Shown here piece after piece: positions 1-6,007 of a stretch of DNA of 9,446 nucleotides. The notes beneath the pieces were generated by a model, which was not told where the DNA came from, ran no database searches, and worked only from the letters and a program-made list of their open reading frames with translations. The stretch comes from Acetatifactor sp. (GTDB lineage Bacteria; Bacillota; Clostridia; Lachnospirales; Lachnospiraceae), in the NCBI GenBank assembly GCA_024699575.1, contig JAILPF010000039.1:1-9446 (forward strand), read 5' to 3'. The translations under genes were made by a program, and so were the position numbers. The first letter of the stretch is position 1; each line of letters begins with the position of its first letter.

Positions 1-1
1 C

Positions 2-85
2 TATATAGACAGAATCCAGGCACATATGCCCTATAGTACTGCCAAAAAGATACTTTCAATACGCGAACAACTCAATAATTTATAA
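2..85 (+). CDS. C-terminal fragment of an unidentified upstream reading frame (5' end outside window)
   Basis: Frame 2 is open from the window edge to a TAA at 83-85 and gives 27 residues beginning YIDRIQAHMP and ending SIREQLNNL. The composition is soluble and protein-like (amphipathic, Lys/Arg/Gln-rich), and the other two plus-strand frames close early or look unlike protein. I do not recognise the family. A transposase or DNA-binding protein C-terminus is possible, but nothing here proves it. With only 27 codons visible it could also be a chance open stretch. No terminator directly follows the stop; the nearest hairpin with a T run ends at 210. Confidence 0.35.
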   Translation, partial: YIDRIQAHMPYSTAKKILSIREQLNNL

Positions 86-89
86 AGTT

Positions 90-118
90 TTGACAGAAAC
101 AGATATCAAAGTTAAAAT
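90..118 (+). promoter_or_regulatory. Putative sigma-A-type promoter, upstream copy
   Basis: TTGACA at 90-95 and TAAAAT at 113-118 are separated by exactly 17 bases. The -35 box is a perfect consensus match and the -10 box matches 5 of 6. Initiation would fall near 125, only about 85 bases before a hairpin ending in T8. It would therefore make either a short RNA or a leader that reads on into the hemolysin III gene. AT-rich DNA can produce such matches by chance, so activity is unproven. Confidence 0.45.
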
Positions 119-164
119 GGTGAAAACAGGAAATAAATCACTGTAATCTGAGGAACTCCCTTAT

Positions 165-210
165 TGTCTCCATCCAACGATATCTTTACTCTATCGGGAC
201 ACTTTTTTTT
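165..210 (+). terminator. Weak terminator-like hairpin with T8 run
   Basis: An outer stem pairs 165-169 (TGTCT) with 197-201 (GGACA, one G-T pair). An inner stem pairs CGATA at 178-182 with TATCG at 192-196. An 8-base one-sided bulge interrupts the stem and the loop is 9 bases. Eight T follow at 203-210. The T run is terminator-like but the bulge makes the stem only moderately stable. The same T run sits directly against the next -35 box and could instead act as an AT-rich upstream promoter element. Confidence 0.35.
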
Positions 211-211
211 G

Positions 212-240
212 TTGACATATATGAATAGATGTTGTAGTAT
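212..240 (+). promoter_or_regulatory. Promoter of the hemolysin III gene
   Basis: TTGACA at 212-217, a 17-base spacer and TAGTAT at 235-240 form a near-consensus vegetative promoter (6/6 and 5/6 matches). Transcription would begin near 247 and give a leader of about 57 bases before the ATG at 304. T8 just upstream of the -35 box may strengthen it. A TGTAGTA half-site overlaps the -10 box, which suggests possible repression. Confidence 0.75.
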
Positions 241-253
241 TTGGATATAGATA

Positions 254-274
254 ATGTAGTAATGAAAACTACAT
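254..274. repeat. Inverted repeat, candidate operator, just downstream of the transcription start
   Basis: ATGTAGT at 254-260 and ACTACAT at 268-274 form a perfect 7-base inverted repeat around a 7-base spacer. The half-site TGTAGTA also occurs in direct orientation at 233-239, across the -10 box, exactly 22 bases (about two helical turns) before the copy at 255-261. Three half-sites around a promoter and start site resemble an operator for a dimeric repressor. No regulator gene is present in the window to pair with it. A small RNA hairpin in the leader is an alternative reading. Confidence 0.4.
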
Positions 275-303
275 GCAAGAATGTTGGTATCTAGGAGGAG
301 TAT

Positions 304-960
304 ATGATGCAGATTACAATCAGAGAACCGGGCAGTGCGATTACTCATTTTATTGCTATGGAACTTACCATGATTGCCGCATTCCCTCTTTTGATGAAGG
401 CGGCGGGACAGGGGGTAATATATACAGTTTCCATGTTGATTTTTGTGATGAGCATGATTTTATTATATGGAGCGAGTACCACTTATCATTCCATTAATTT
501 TTCGGAAAAGGTGATTCGTGTTTTCCGGAAGATTGATCATGCCATGATTTATGTATTAATTGCAGGTTCCTACACCCCGGTGTGCCTTTTGATTCTTGAC
601 CATAAGCAGGGTTATCCGCTTTTGGCAGCAGTCTGGATTCTGGCGGTTGCGGGTGTCTGCATGAAATGTTTGTGGATTACCTGTCCAAAGTGGGTATCGT
701 CCTTGGTTTATATCGGAATGGGCTGGGTGTGCCTGTTTGTATTCGGTCCGATTGTAAATTCCTTGACGAAGGCTGCTTTTTTATGGCTGTTGACAGGAGG
801 AGTTATCTACACTGTAGGAGGTGTGATATATGCATTAAAGCTTCCGATTTTTAACAGCAGACATAAAAATTTTGGCTCTCATGAAATCTTTCATTTATTT
901 GTGATGGGGGGAAGTATCTGCCATTTTATTTTTATGTATCAGTATGTTGCATGTGCATAA
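304..960 (+). CDS. Hemolysin III / PAQR-family integral membrane protein
   Basis: A 218-residue polytopic membrane protein of the hemolysin III (YqfA/PAQR) family, at the usual length. Family hallmarks are visible. The N-terminal EPGSAITH motif comes first. S58-x3-H62 (within GASTTYHS) is followed by D78-H79 and a GSYTP turn at 88-92. Near the C-terminus, H193-x3-H197 lies in the last membrane segment. In PAQR proteins such His residues bind zinc, and some relatives are hydrolases acting on lipids. 'Hemolysin' is a historical label and does not show toxicity. About seven hydrophobic segments fill the chain. AGGAGG at 293-298 lies 5 bases before the ATG at 304; a second ATG at 307 is equally well placed, so the start is uncertain by one codon. 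The gene has its own promoter and terminator and appears monocistronic. The exact substrate is unknown. Confidence 0.9.
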   Translation: MMQITIREPGSAITHFIAMELTMIAAFPLLMKAAGQGVIYTVSMLIFVMSMILLYGASTTYHSINFSEKVIRVFRKIDHAMIYVLIAGSYTPVCLLILDHKQGYPLLAAVWILAVAGVCMKCLWITCPKWVSSLVYIGMGWVCLFVFGPIVNSLTKAAFLWLLTGGVIYTVGGVIYALKLPIFNSRHKNFGSHEIFHLFVMGGSICHFIFMYQYVACA

Positions 961-983
961 AGTCCGTAATAATAAGGAATCAG

Positions 984-1014
984 ATGCCTGTGGTGAACCA
1001 TGGGCATTTTTTTT
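984..1014 (+). terminator. Intrinsic terminator after the hemolysin III gene
   Basis: The arm beginning ATGCCTGTGG at 984 pairs with the arm ending CATGGGCAT at 1007. This makes a stem of about 10 base pairs, including two G-T wobbles, around a 4-base loop. Eight T follow at 1007-1014. It lies 23 bases after the stop codon and separates the gene from the ABC exporter unit. Confidence 0.88.
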
Positions 1015-1041
1015 ATTCACATTTATTTTAGATTTAGTTTA

Positions 1042-1070
1042 TTGTTTCTGCTTATTCCGGATGCTATGAT
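1042..1070 (+). promoter_or_regulatory. Promoter of the ABC exporter-esterase unit (extended -10)
   Basis: TTGTTT at 1042-1047, a 17-base spacer and TATGAT at 1065-1070. The spacer ends in TGC (1062-1064), which gives a TGn extended -10 that compensates for the poor -35 (3/6). Initiation near 1077 would leave a leader of about 46 bases. The design closely resembles the helicase promoter at 7224-7252. No clear operator repeat was seen around it. Confidence 0.65.
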
Positions 1071-1104
1071 AAAAAACAGAGTATGCTTAAAGAGTAGAAG
1101 AAGG

Positions 1105-1111
1105 AAAGGAG
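1105..1111 (+). promoter_or_regulatory. Ribosome binding site that fixes the start of the first ABC gene
   Basis: AAAGGAG lies 11 bases before the ATG at 1123. The frame is open further upstream to an ATG at 1000. That codon is inside the preceding terminator and upstream of the promoter, so it cannot be the start. Spacing is slightly long but this is the only good site. Confidence 0.7.
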
Positions 1112-1122
1112 CAAGTGAAAGA

Positions 1123-3273
1123 ATGTTTCGATTGCTTGGATATTTGAAGCAGACAAAAGGCGCAGTAATCATGATTATCTGCCTGCTTTTGGTGCAAGCC
1201 TATTGCGATTTGGGATTGCCGTCTTATACATCTGACATTGTGGATGTGGGAATTCAGCAGGGAGGAATCGAGTTTGCGGCACCTGAGGAAATGAGAGCAG
1301 AGACGTGGAATAATCTACTACTGTTGATGACGGATGAAGAACAGTCTCTGGTGGAGCAATATTATGTTGCGGATGAAAGCGGACATTACAACAGGACTAC
1401 AGATAAGAGAGAGGAACTGGAAAAGCTACACAGTGCATTTAGTATACCCATGATGATGCTGGAGAGTGTGCGCAGCATGTATGATATGGAAACAATAGAC
1501 CTGCCCAAACTAGAGGAGCAGGGAATGTTTACCAGAGAGCAGGTTCTGGAGCAGAGAGAGTCTATGTTGAGTCAGTTGGAGGATATGAGTGGAGCGATTC
1601 TGGACCAAAGAGCGGTTTCATTTGTAAAAGCAGAGTATGAAGCAATGGGATTGGACCTGGCGACAATACAAAGAAACTATCTGTTAAAAACAGGTGCCAA
1701 AATGCTTGGATTTACATTGATTATGATTATCTCTGCGATTGGTGTAAGCTTTTTGGCTTCCCGTGCTGCTGCAACAATCGGACGAAATCTACGTGGGCGT
1801 GTGTTTGAGAGAGTGCTCTCTTTCTCCAATGGAGAAATGAACAAGTTCTCAACAGCTTCATTGATTACAAGAAGCACCAACGATATTCAGCAGGTGCAGT
1901 TTGTGTCGGTCATGCTTTTGAGAATGGTTATCTATGCGCCGATTCTAGGTGTCGGCGGTATTTTGAAAGTAATCGGCACCAAGACCGGAATGGCGTGGAT
2001 CATTGCGGTGGCTGTTGGATTGGTCATGCTTTTGGTTGGCATTTTGGTAAGTCTGGCGATGCCCAAATTTAAAATCATGCAGAGCCTGGTGGATGGATTG
2101 AATCTGGTGACGAGAGAGATTCTTACCGGAGTGTCTGTCATTCGTGCATTCAGCCGTGAAAAATATGAAGAAAAGCGATTTGATAAGGCCAATACTGAGC
2201 TGATGAAAACGCAGCTGTTTACAAACCGGGTTATGACTTTTATGATGCCCGCCATGATGCTTTTGATGAACGGCGTCACTGTTATGATCGTCTGGTTTGG
2301 CGCAAAGGGAATTGATGCCGGTAATCTGCAGGTGGGAGACATGATGGCGTTCATGACATACACTATGCAGATTGTCATGGGATTTTTGATGCTGACCATG
2401 TTGTCTATTATGCTCCCGAGAGCAGGCGTGGCTGCAGACCGTATTGAGGAAGTGCTACATACGGAGCCGACGATTCTGGATGCAGAGACTACCAAAGATG
2501 ATTTGCTGGCGGAATGCAAAGGAGAAATCAGATTTGAGAATGTAAGCTTTGCATACAGTGGTGCGGAAGATTTGGCGCTGGAAAATATATCCTTTACGGC
2601 AAGACCTGGAGAGACTACAGCGATTATCGGTTCCACCGGCTGTGGAAAATCCACACTTTTGAACCTGATTCCCAGATTGTATGATGTGACAGAGGGACGG
2701 ATTACACTGGATGGAATTGATATCAGGGAGCTTTCGCAGCATAAGCTGCGCAGCGTGATTGGTCTGGTACCTCAAAAGGGTGTATTATTCTCTGGAACGA
2801 TTGCTTCCAATATTAAGCTGGCCGGTGAGGAATCCATCAGTGACGAAGAAATGATAGATGCGGCACAGACAGCACAGGCAGTGGAATTTATCGATGAGAA
2901 GACAGAAAAGTATGAGAGTGCGATAGCCCAGGGCGGAAGCAATGTTTCCGGAGGACAGAAACAGCGCCTTGCCATTGCCAGAGCCATTGCGAAGCACCCT
3001 AAAATCTATCTGTTTGACGACAGCTTTTCCGCATTGGACTATAAGACGGATGCGGTTTTAAGGAAAGCTTTAAGAGAAAAGAGTGCGGATGCGACTGTAT
3101 TGATTGTGGCGCAGCGTATCAGCACAATTATGCATGCGGATCAGATACTCGTGCTGGATGGTGGCAGGATTGTGGGGCAGGGAACACATGAACAGCTTCT
3201 TCAGAATTGTGCCGAATATCAAGAGATTGCCAATTCACAGCTGTCGGCAAGCGAGTTGAAAGGAGGTGCCTGA
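1123..3273 (+). CDS. ABC exporter half-transporter with degenerate nucleotide-binding domain and large TM1-TM2 loop
   Basis: A 716-residue fused permease-ATPase of the type I ABC exporter class (MsbA/LmrCD/TM287-like). TM1 lies near residues 13-32. An acidic, Cys-free, probably helical segment of about 140 residues (47-187) follows, and TM2 starts near 192. Further membrane segments lie near 261-316 and 370-436. The ATPase has Walker A G503-STGCGKST (K509), a Q-loop at VPQKG, signature VSGGQ (608-612) and Walker B IYLFD (D632). The catalytic Glu position is Asp (D633) and the switch His is Gln (Q664, in VAQRIST). Those substitutions mark the degenerate partner of heterodimeric exporters. Typical half-transporters have about 570-620 residues, and the extra length is the outward-facing loop. 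The start at 1123 follows the promoter and AAAGGAG. The next gene begins 5 bases after this stop, so the pair should be translated together. Substrate is unknown; drug, peptide or lipid efflux are all possible. Confidence 0.93.
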   Translation: MFRLLGYLKQTKGAVIMIICLLLVQAYCDLGLPSYTSDIVDVGIQQGGIEFAAPEEMRAETWNNLLLLMTDEEQSLVEQYYVADESGHYNRTTDKREELEKLHSAFSIPMMMLESVRSMYDMETIDLPKLEEQGMFTREQVLEQRESMLSQLEDMSGAILDQRAVSFVKAEYEAMGLDLATIQRNYLLKTGAKMLGFTLIMIISAIGVSFLASRAAATIGRNLRGRVFERVLSFSNGEMNKFSTASLITRSTNDIQQVQFVSVMLLRMVIYAPILGVGGILKVIGTKTGMAWIIAVAVGLVMLLVGILVSLAMPKFKIMQSLVDGLNLVTREILTGVSVIRAFSREKYEEKRFDKANTELMKTQLFTNRVMTFMMPAMMLLMNGVTVMIVWFGAKGIDAGNLQVGDMMAFMTYTMQIVMGFLMLTMLSIMLPRAGVAADRIEEVLHTEPTILDAETTKDDLLAECKGEIRFENVSFAYSGAEDLALENISFTARPGETTAIIGSTGCGKSTLLNLIPRLYDVTEGRITLDGIDIRELSQHKLRSVIGLVPQKGVLFSGTIASNIKLAGEESISDEEMIDAAQTAQAVEFIDEKTEKYESAIAQGGSNVSGGQKQRLAIARAIAKHPKIYLFDDSFSALDYKTDAVLRKALREKSADATVLIVAQRISTIMHADQILVLDGGRIVGQGTHEQLLQNCAEYQEIANSQLSASELKGGA
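3259..3268 (+). promoter_or_regulatory. Strong ribosome binding site of the second ABC gene, inside the first gene's end
   Basis: AAAGGAGGTG, a near-perfect match to the 16S rRNA tail, overlaps the last codons of the first ABC gene. The first suitable ATG is at 3279, 10 bases beyond it, which is slightly long. Earlier in-frame codons (CTG 3270, ATT 3273) are closer but are poor starts. An ATG at 3207 lies upstream of this site within the preceding gene and is rejected. The arrangement implies translational coupling of the two subunits. Confidence 0.75.
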
Positions 3274-3278
3274 TTGCT

Positions 3279-5126
3279 ATGAGTGATGAAAGAGCGCAGC
3301 AAAAACGTCCAATGGGACGAGGACCGGGAAGAGGAATGATGCCCGGCGAAAAGGCGAAGGATTTTAAAGGTACCACAAAAAAACTTTTAGCTTACATGGG
3401 GAATTATAAGATTGGGCTGATTGCGGTAATCATTTTTGCAATCGGTAGTACTGTTTTTAACATTGTAGGTCCGAAAGTGCTTAGCCGGGTTACCACAGAA
3501 GTGTTTACCGGGCTCGTGTCCAAAGTGGGAGGAACAGGTGGAATCGATTTCGCTAAAATCGGAAGTATTTTATTACTTTTGCTTGGAATTTATGCTATCA
3601 GTTCCGTCCTGGGATTTGTGCAGGGATGGATTATGACGGGAATTACTCAGAAACTGACCTTTCGCATGAGACGTGAGCTTTCTGAAAAAATGAACCGTCT
3701 TCCCATGAGATATTTTGAGTCCAAGACAGTGGGGGAAATCCTCTCCAGAATTACGAATGATGTGGATACGCTGGGACAGAGTCTGAATCAGAGTGTGACA
3801 CAGTTGATTACGTCTGTGGCAACCATGATTGGTGTGCTGGTTATGATGTTGTCCATCAGCCCACTTATGACGCTGATTGCTCTGGTGATTTTACCGATAT
3901 CAGGTACTTTGATTGGTGTAGTGATTAAACATTCTCAAAAATACTTTAAGGCGCAGCAGAGTCTGCTGGGTGATATCAACGGCCAGGTGGAGGAAACGTA
4001 CTCCGGTCATACGGTGGTAAAAGCATTTAACCGGGAGCAGGCTGTAGTAGATAAATTCCATGAAACCAACGATGCATTGTATGAATCAGCATGGAAATCC
4101 CAGTTTTTGTCGGGACTGATGCAGCCTATTATGATGTTTGTCGGCAATCTGGGTTATGTGGCAGTTGCAGTGCTGGGAAGTATTCTTGCGGTTAAGGGTA
4201 CTATTGAAGTCGGAGATATTCAGGCGTTCATTCAATACGTCAGAAGCTTTACCCAACCTATCACACAGATCGCTCAGGTTTCTAATCTGCTTCAATCTAC
4301 AGCAGCTGCTGCTGAGAGAGTTTTTGAATTCCTGGAGGAGGAAGAGGAAGACAGAGTTGTTGAGAACCCCGCCCGGATTTCAAATATAACAGGACATGTG
4401 GAATTTGAGGATGTACAGTTTGGCTATACTCCTGATAAGATTGTTATCCAGAACTTTAACTGTAAAGTTGAGCCCGGACAGACCGTGGCAATCGTCGGAC
4501 CGACCGGCGCCGGTAAAACGACCATGGTAAAGCTTTTGATGCGATTTTATGATGTGAATAAGGGCTCTATCAAAGTGGATGGGGAGGATATCCGAAATTT
4601 CAATCGCTCTGAATTGCGTGAACTTTTTGGCATGGTTCTCCAGGATACCTGGCTGTTTAAGGGAACGATTATGGAAAATATCCGCTACGGACGTCTGGAT
4701 GCTACGGATGAGGAAGTCATCGCTGCAGCGAAAGCAGCACATGCTGATAAATTTATCCGCACTCTGCCCGGCGGCTATCAGATGGAGTTAAATGAGGATG
4801 CGACCAACGTCTCGCAGGGACAGAAACAGCTGTTAACCATTGCGAGAGCGATTCTGGCAGACAATCCCATTCTGATATTGGATGAGGCTACCAGCTCTGT
4901 GGATACACGCACCGAAATCAGAATTCAAAAGGCGATGAACAATCTGATGAAGGGAAGAACCAGTTTTGTTATCGCACACAGACTTTCTACTATTAAAGAT
5001 GCGGATGTGATTCTGGTAATGAAGGACGGAGATATTGTGGAGCAGGGAAGCCACAGCGAATTACTTGCGCAAGGTGGATTCTACGCGCAACTTTATAATG
5101 CACAGTTTGAAGACGCTTCGGCGTAA
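3279..5126 (+). CDS. ABC exporter half-transporter with catalytically competent ATPase (partner subunit)
   Basis: A 615-residue type I ABC exporter subunit. A Gly/Arg/Pro/Met-rich cytosolic N-terminus (about residues 1-40) precedes TM1 near 44-64 and TM2 near 94-116, joined by a loop of only about 30 residues. Later membrane segments lie near 171-216 and 285-335. The ATPase carries Walker A G407-PTGAGKTT (K413), Q-loop LQDTW, Walker B ILILD with canonical catalytic E536 and switch H567 (IAHRLST). Its signature is VSQGQ (511-515) instead of SGGQ. The altered signature faces the degenerate Walker site of the other subunit in known heterodimers. Meanwhile its own intact Walker and switch residues face the partner's intact VSGGQ. 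This gives one active and one degenerate site and supports obligate pairing with the preceding gene. It is followed after 12 bases by the esterase. The transported compound cannot be deduced. Confidence 0.94.
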   Translation: MSDERAQQKRPMGRGPGRGMMPGEKAKDFKGTTKKLLAYMGNYKIGLIAVIIFAIGSTVFNIVGPKVLSRVTTEVFTGLVSKVGGTGGIDFAKIGSILLLLLGIYAISSVLGFVQGWIMTGITQKLTFRMRRELSEKMNRLPMRYFESKTVGEILSRITNDVDTLGQSLNQSVTQLITSVATMIGVLVMMLSISPLMTLIALVILPISGTLIGVVIKHSQKYFKAQQSLLGDINGQVEETYSGHTVVKAFNREQAVVDKFHETNDALYESAWKSQFLSGLMQPIMMFVGNLGYVAVAVLGSILAVKGTIEVGDIQAFIQYVRSFTQPITQIAQVSNLLQSTAAAAERVFEFLEEEEEDRVVENPARISNITGHVEFEDVQFGYTPDKIVIQNFNCKVEPGQTVAIVGPTGAGKTTMVKLLMRFYDVNKGSIKVDGEDIRNFNRSELRELFGMVLQDTWLFKGTIMENIRYGRLDATDEEVIAAAKAAHADKFIRTLPGGYQMELNEDATNVSQGQKQLLTIARAILADNPILILDEATSSVDTRTEIRIQKAMNNLMKGRTSFVIAHRLSTIKDADVILVMKDGDIVEQGSHSELLAQGGFYAQLYNAQFEDASA

Positions 5127-5138
5127 GGAGGGGGAACA

Positions 5139-5969
5139 ATGGCTTTTTTACAGGTAAATTTATTATCACAGGCTTTGATGCGAACAGTTTCAGTTAATGT
5201 AATACTTCCGGTGGATAAACTGCCAATGCCAGGCATCTCACCGAGAGAAGATAAACCATACAAAACGCTCTATCTTCTGCATGGAATACTGGGAAATCAA
5301 ATGGATTGGGTAACAACAACCAGAGTGCAGAGATTTGCTGAAGAACATAATTTAGCGGTGGTGATGCCCGCAGGAGAGAATGCCTTCTATGTGGATGAAC
5401 CGAAATCACACAATCTGTACGGTGAGTTTATCGGTAAGGAGTTGGTGGAACTAACCAGGAAAATGTTCCCCCTTTCTCACAGAAGAGAAGATACTTTTAT
5501 CGGTGGACTTTCCATGGGAGGATATGGGGCGATGCGCAATGGTTTAAAATACCATGATACCTTTGGCTGTATTATATCCCTTTCCGGTGCATTATTTATT
5601 GATGAAGTACCGAATCGTACCAATGATACTCCGGCGTTTTTTGAATCACGGGATTACGCGGAGGCTGTATTCGGGGATTTGGATAGGGTGCTTCAAAGCG
5701 ATAAGAATCCAAAATTTCTGGTGGAACAGATTCTCAATAAGAAGTCAGAAATGCCTAAAATCTTTATGGCCTGCGGGGAGGAAGACTTTCTGCTTCAGGC
5801 GAACAGAGACTTTGTGGAATTTTTAAAGAGTAAAAAGGTGGAAGTTACTTTTGTAACCGGACCGGGAAGTCATGAGTGGGACTTCTGGGATACCTACATT
5901 AAAAAAGCTATTGAATGGCTTCCTACAGAGGAAAAGTCATTTGGTATTAACAGTGGAAATGTGAAATAA
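5139..5969 (+). CDS. Alpha/beta-hydrolase, esterase D / tributyrin-esterase-like family
   Basis: A 276-residue serine hydrolase with the esterase D fold (Pfam Esterase type; relatives include acetyl, feruloyl and tributyrin esterases and S-formylglutathione hydrolase). The full catalytic apparatus is visible: oxyanion-hole segment LLHGILGN (H48-G49), nucleophile S125 in GLSMGG, probable acid D216 in ACGEEDF, and H245 in GPGSHEWDFW. There is no signal peptide, so it should be cytosolic. The start follows AAGGAGGGGG, with AGGAGG (5126-5131) overlapping the preceding stop and 7 bases before the ATG. The 12-base gap and the lack of a terminator put it in the ABC exporter transcript. It may hydrolyse an acylated compound related to the exporter's substrate, but that link is inference. 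General carboxylesterase activity is the safe prediction. Confidence 0.88.
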   Translation: MAFLQVNLLSQALMRTVSVNVILPVDKLPMPGISPREDKPYKTLYLLHGILGNQMDWVTTTRVQRFAEEHNLAVVMPAGENAFYVDEPKSHNLYGEFIGKELVELTRKMFPLSHRREDTFIGGLSMGGYGAMRNGLKYHDTFGCIISLSGALFIDEVPNRTNDTPAFFESRDYAEAVFGDLDRVLQSDKNPKFLVEQILNKKSEMPKIFMACGEEDFLLQANRDFVEFLKSKKVEVTFVTGPGSHEWDFWDTYIKKAIEWLPTEEKSFGINSGNVK

Positions 5970-5970
5970 T

Positions 5971-6007
5971 AAATAAGCCTGCTGCATGGAGTGGCGGGCT
6001 TATTTTT
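5971..6007. terminator. Bidirectional intrinsic terminator between convergent genes
   Basis: AAATAAGCCTGC at 5971-5982 pairs with GCGGGCTTATTT at 5994-6005, a 12-base-pair stem with one G-T pair and an 11-base loop. On the plus strand it ends in a T run (6003-6007). On the minus strand the stem is followed by a T-rich tail. The TAA stop of the minus-strand GH18 gene (6000-6002) lies inside the right arm, so one hairpin serves both genes. Confidence 0.85.

Larger units (their letters stand above)
86..303. other. Gene-free stretch with two promoter-like elements and a terminator-like hairpin
   Basis: About 218 bases separate the upstream stop codon from the hemolysin III start, and no convincing protein is encoded on either strand. 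The stretch holds a TTGACA/TAAAAT pair (90-118), a bulged hairpin followed by eight T (165-210), the likely hemolysin III promoter (212-240) and TGTAGT-type repeats (233-274). A nine-codon frame, ATG at 117 to TAA at 144-146, lacks a ribosome binding site and is not called as a gene. Confidence 0.6.

Noticed and set aside
117..146. Nine-codon frame that could be a leader peptide
   Set aside because: It overlaps the -10 box of the promoter that would express it and lacks a ribosome binding site. Its codons do not suggest amino-acid attenuation.
1..303. Insertion-sequence end or attachment site near the window start
   Set aside because: No terminal inverted repeats or target-site duplication could be found, and the 27-residue fragment is too short to identify as a transposase.
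1000..1122. Upstream in-frame extension of the first ABC gene by 41 codons from the ATG at 1000
   Set aside because: That ATG lies inside the preceding terminator hairpin and upstream of the predicted promoter. It has no ribosome binding site, while the ATG at 1123 has AAAGGAG and begins a normal exporter N-terminus.
1932..2654. 240-codon open frame on the minus strand inside the first ABC gene
   Set aside because: It is antisense to well-conserved exporter sequence, has low-complexity Ser/Thr/Ile/Pro-rich content, no ribosome binding site and no recognisable family features.
3207..3278. Extension of the second ABC gene by 24 codons into the end of the first
   Set aside because: The strong AAAGGAGGTG at 3259-3268 lies after the ATG at 3207 and points to the ATG at 3279. 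The extra residues are an out-of-frame reading of the first gene.
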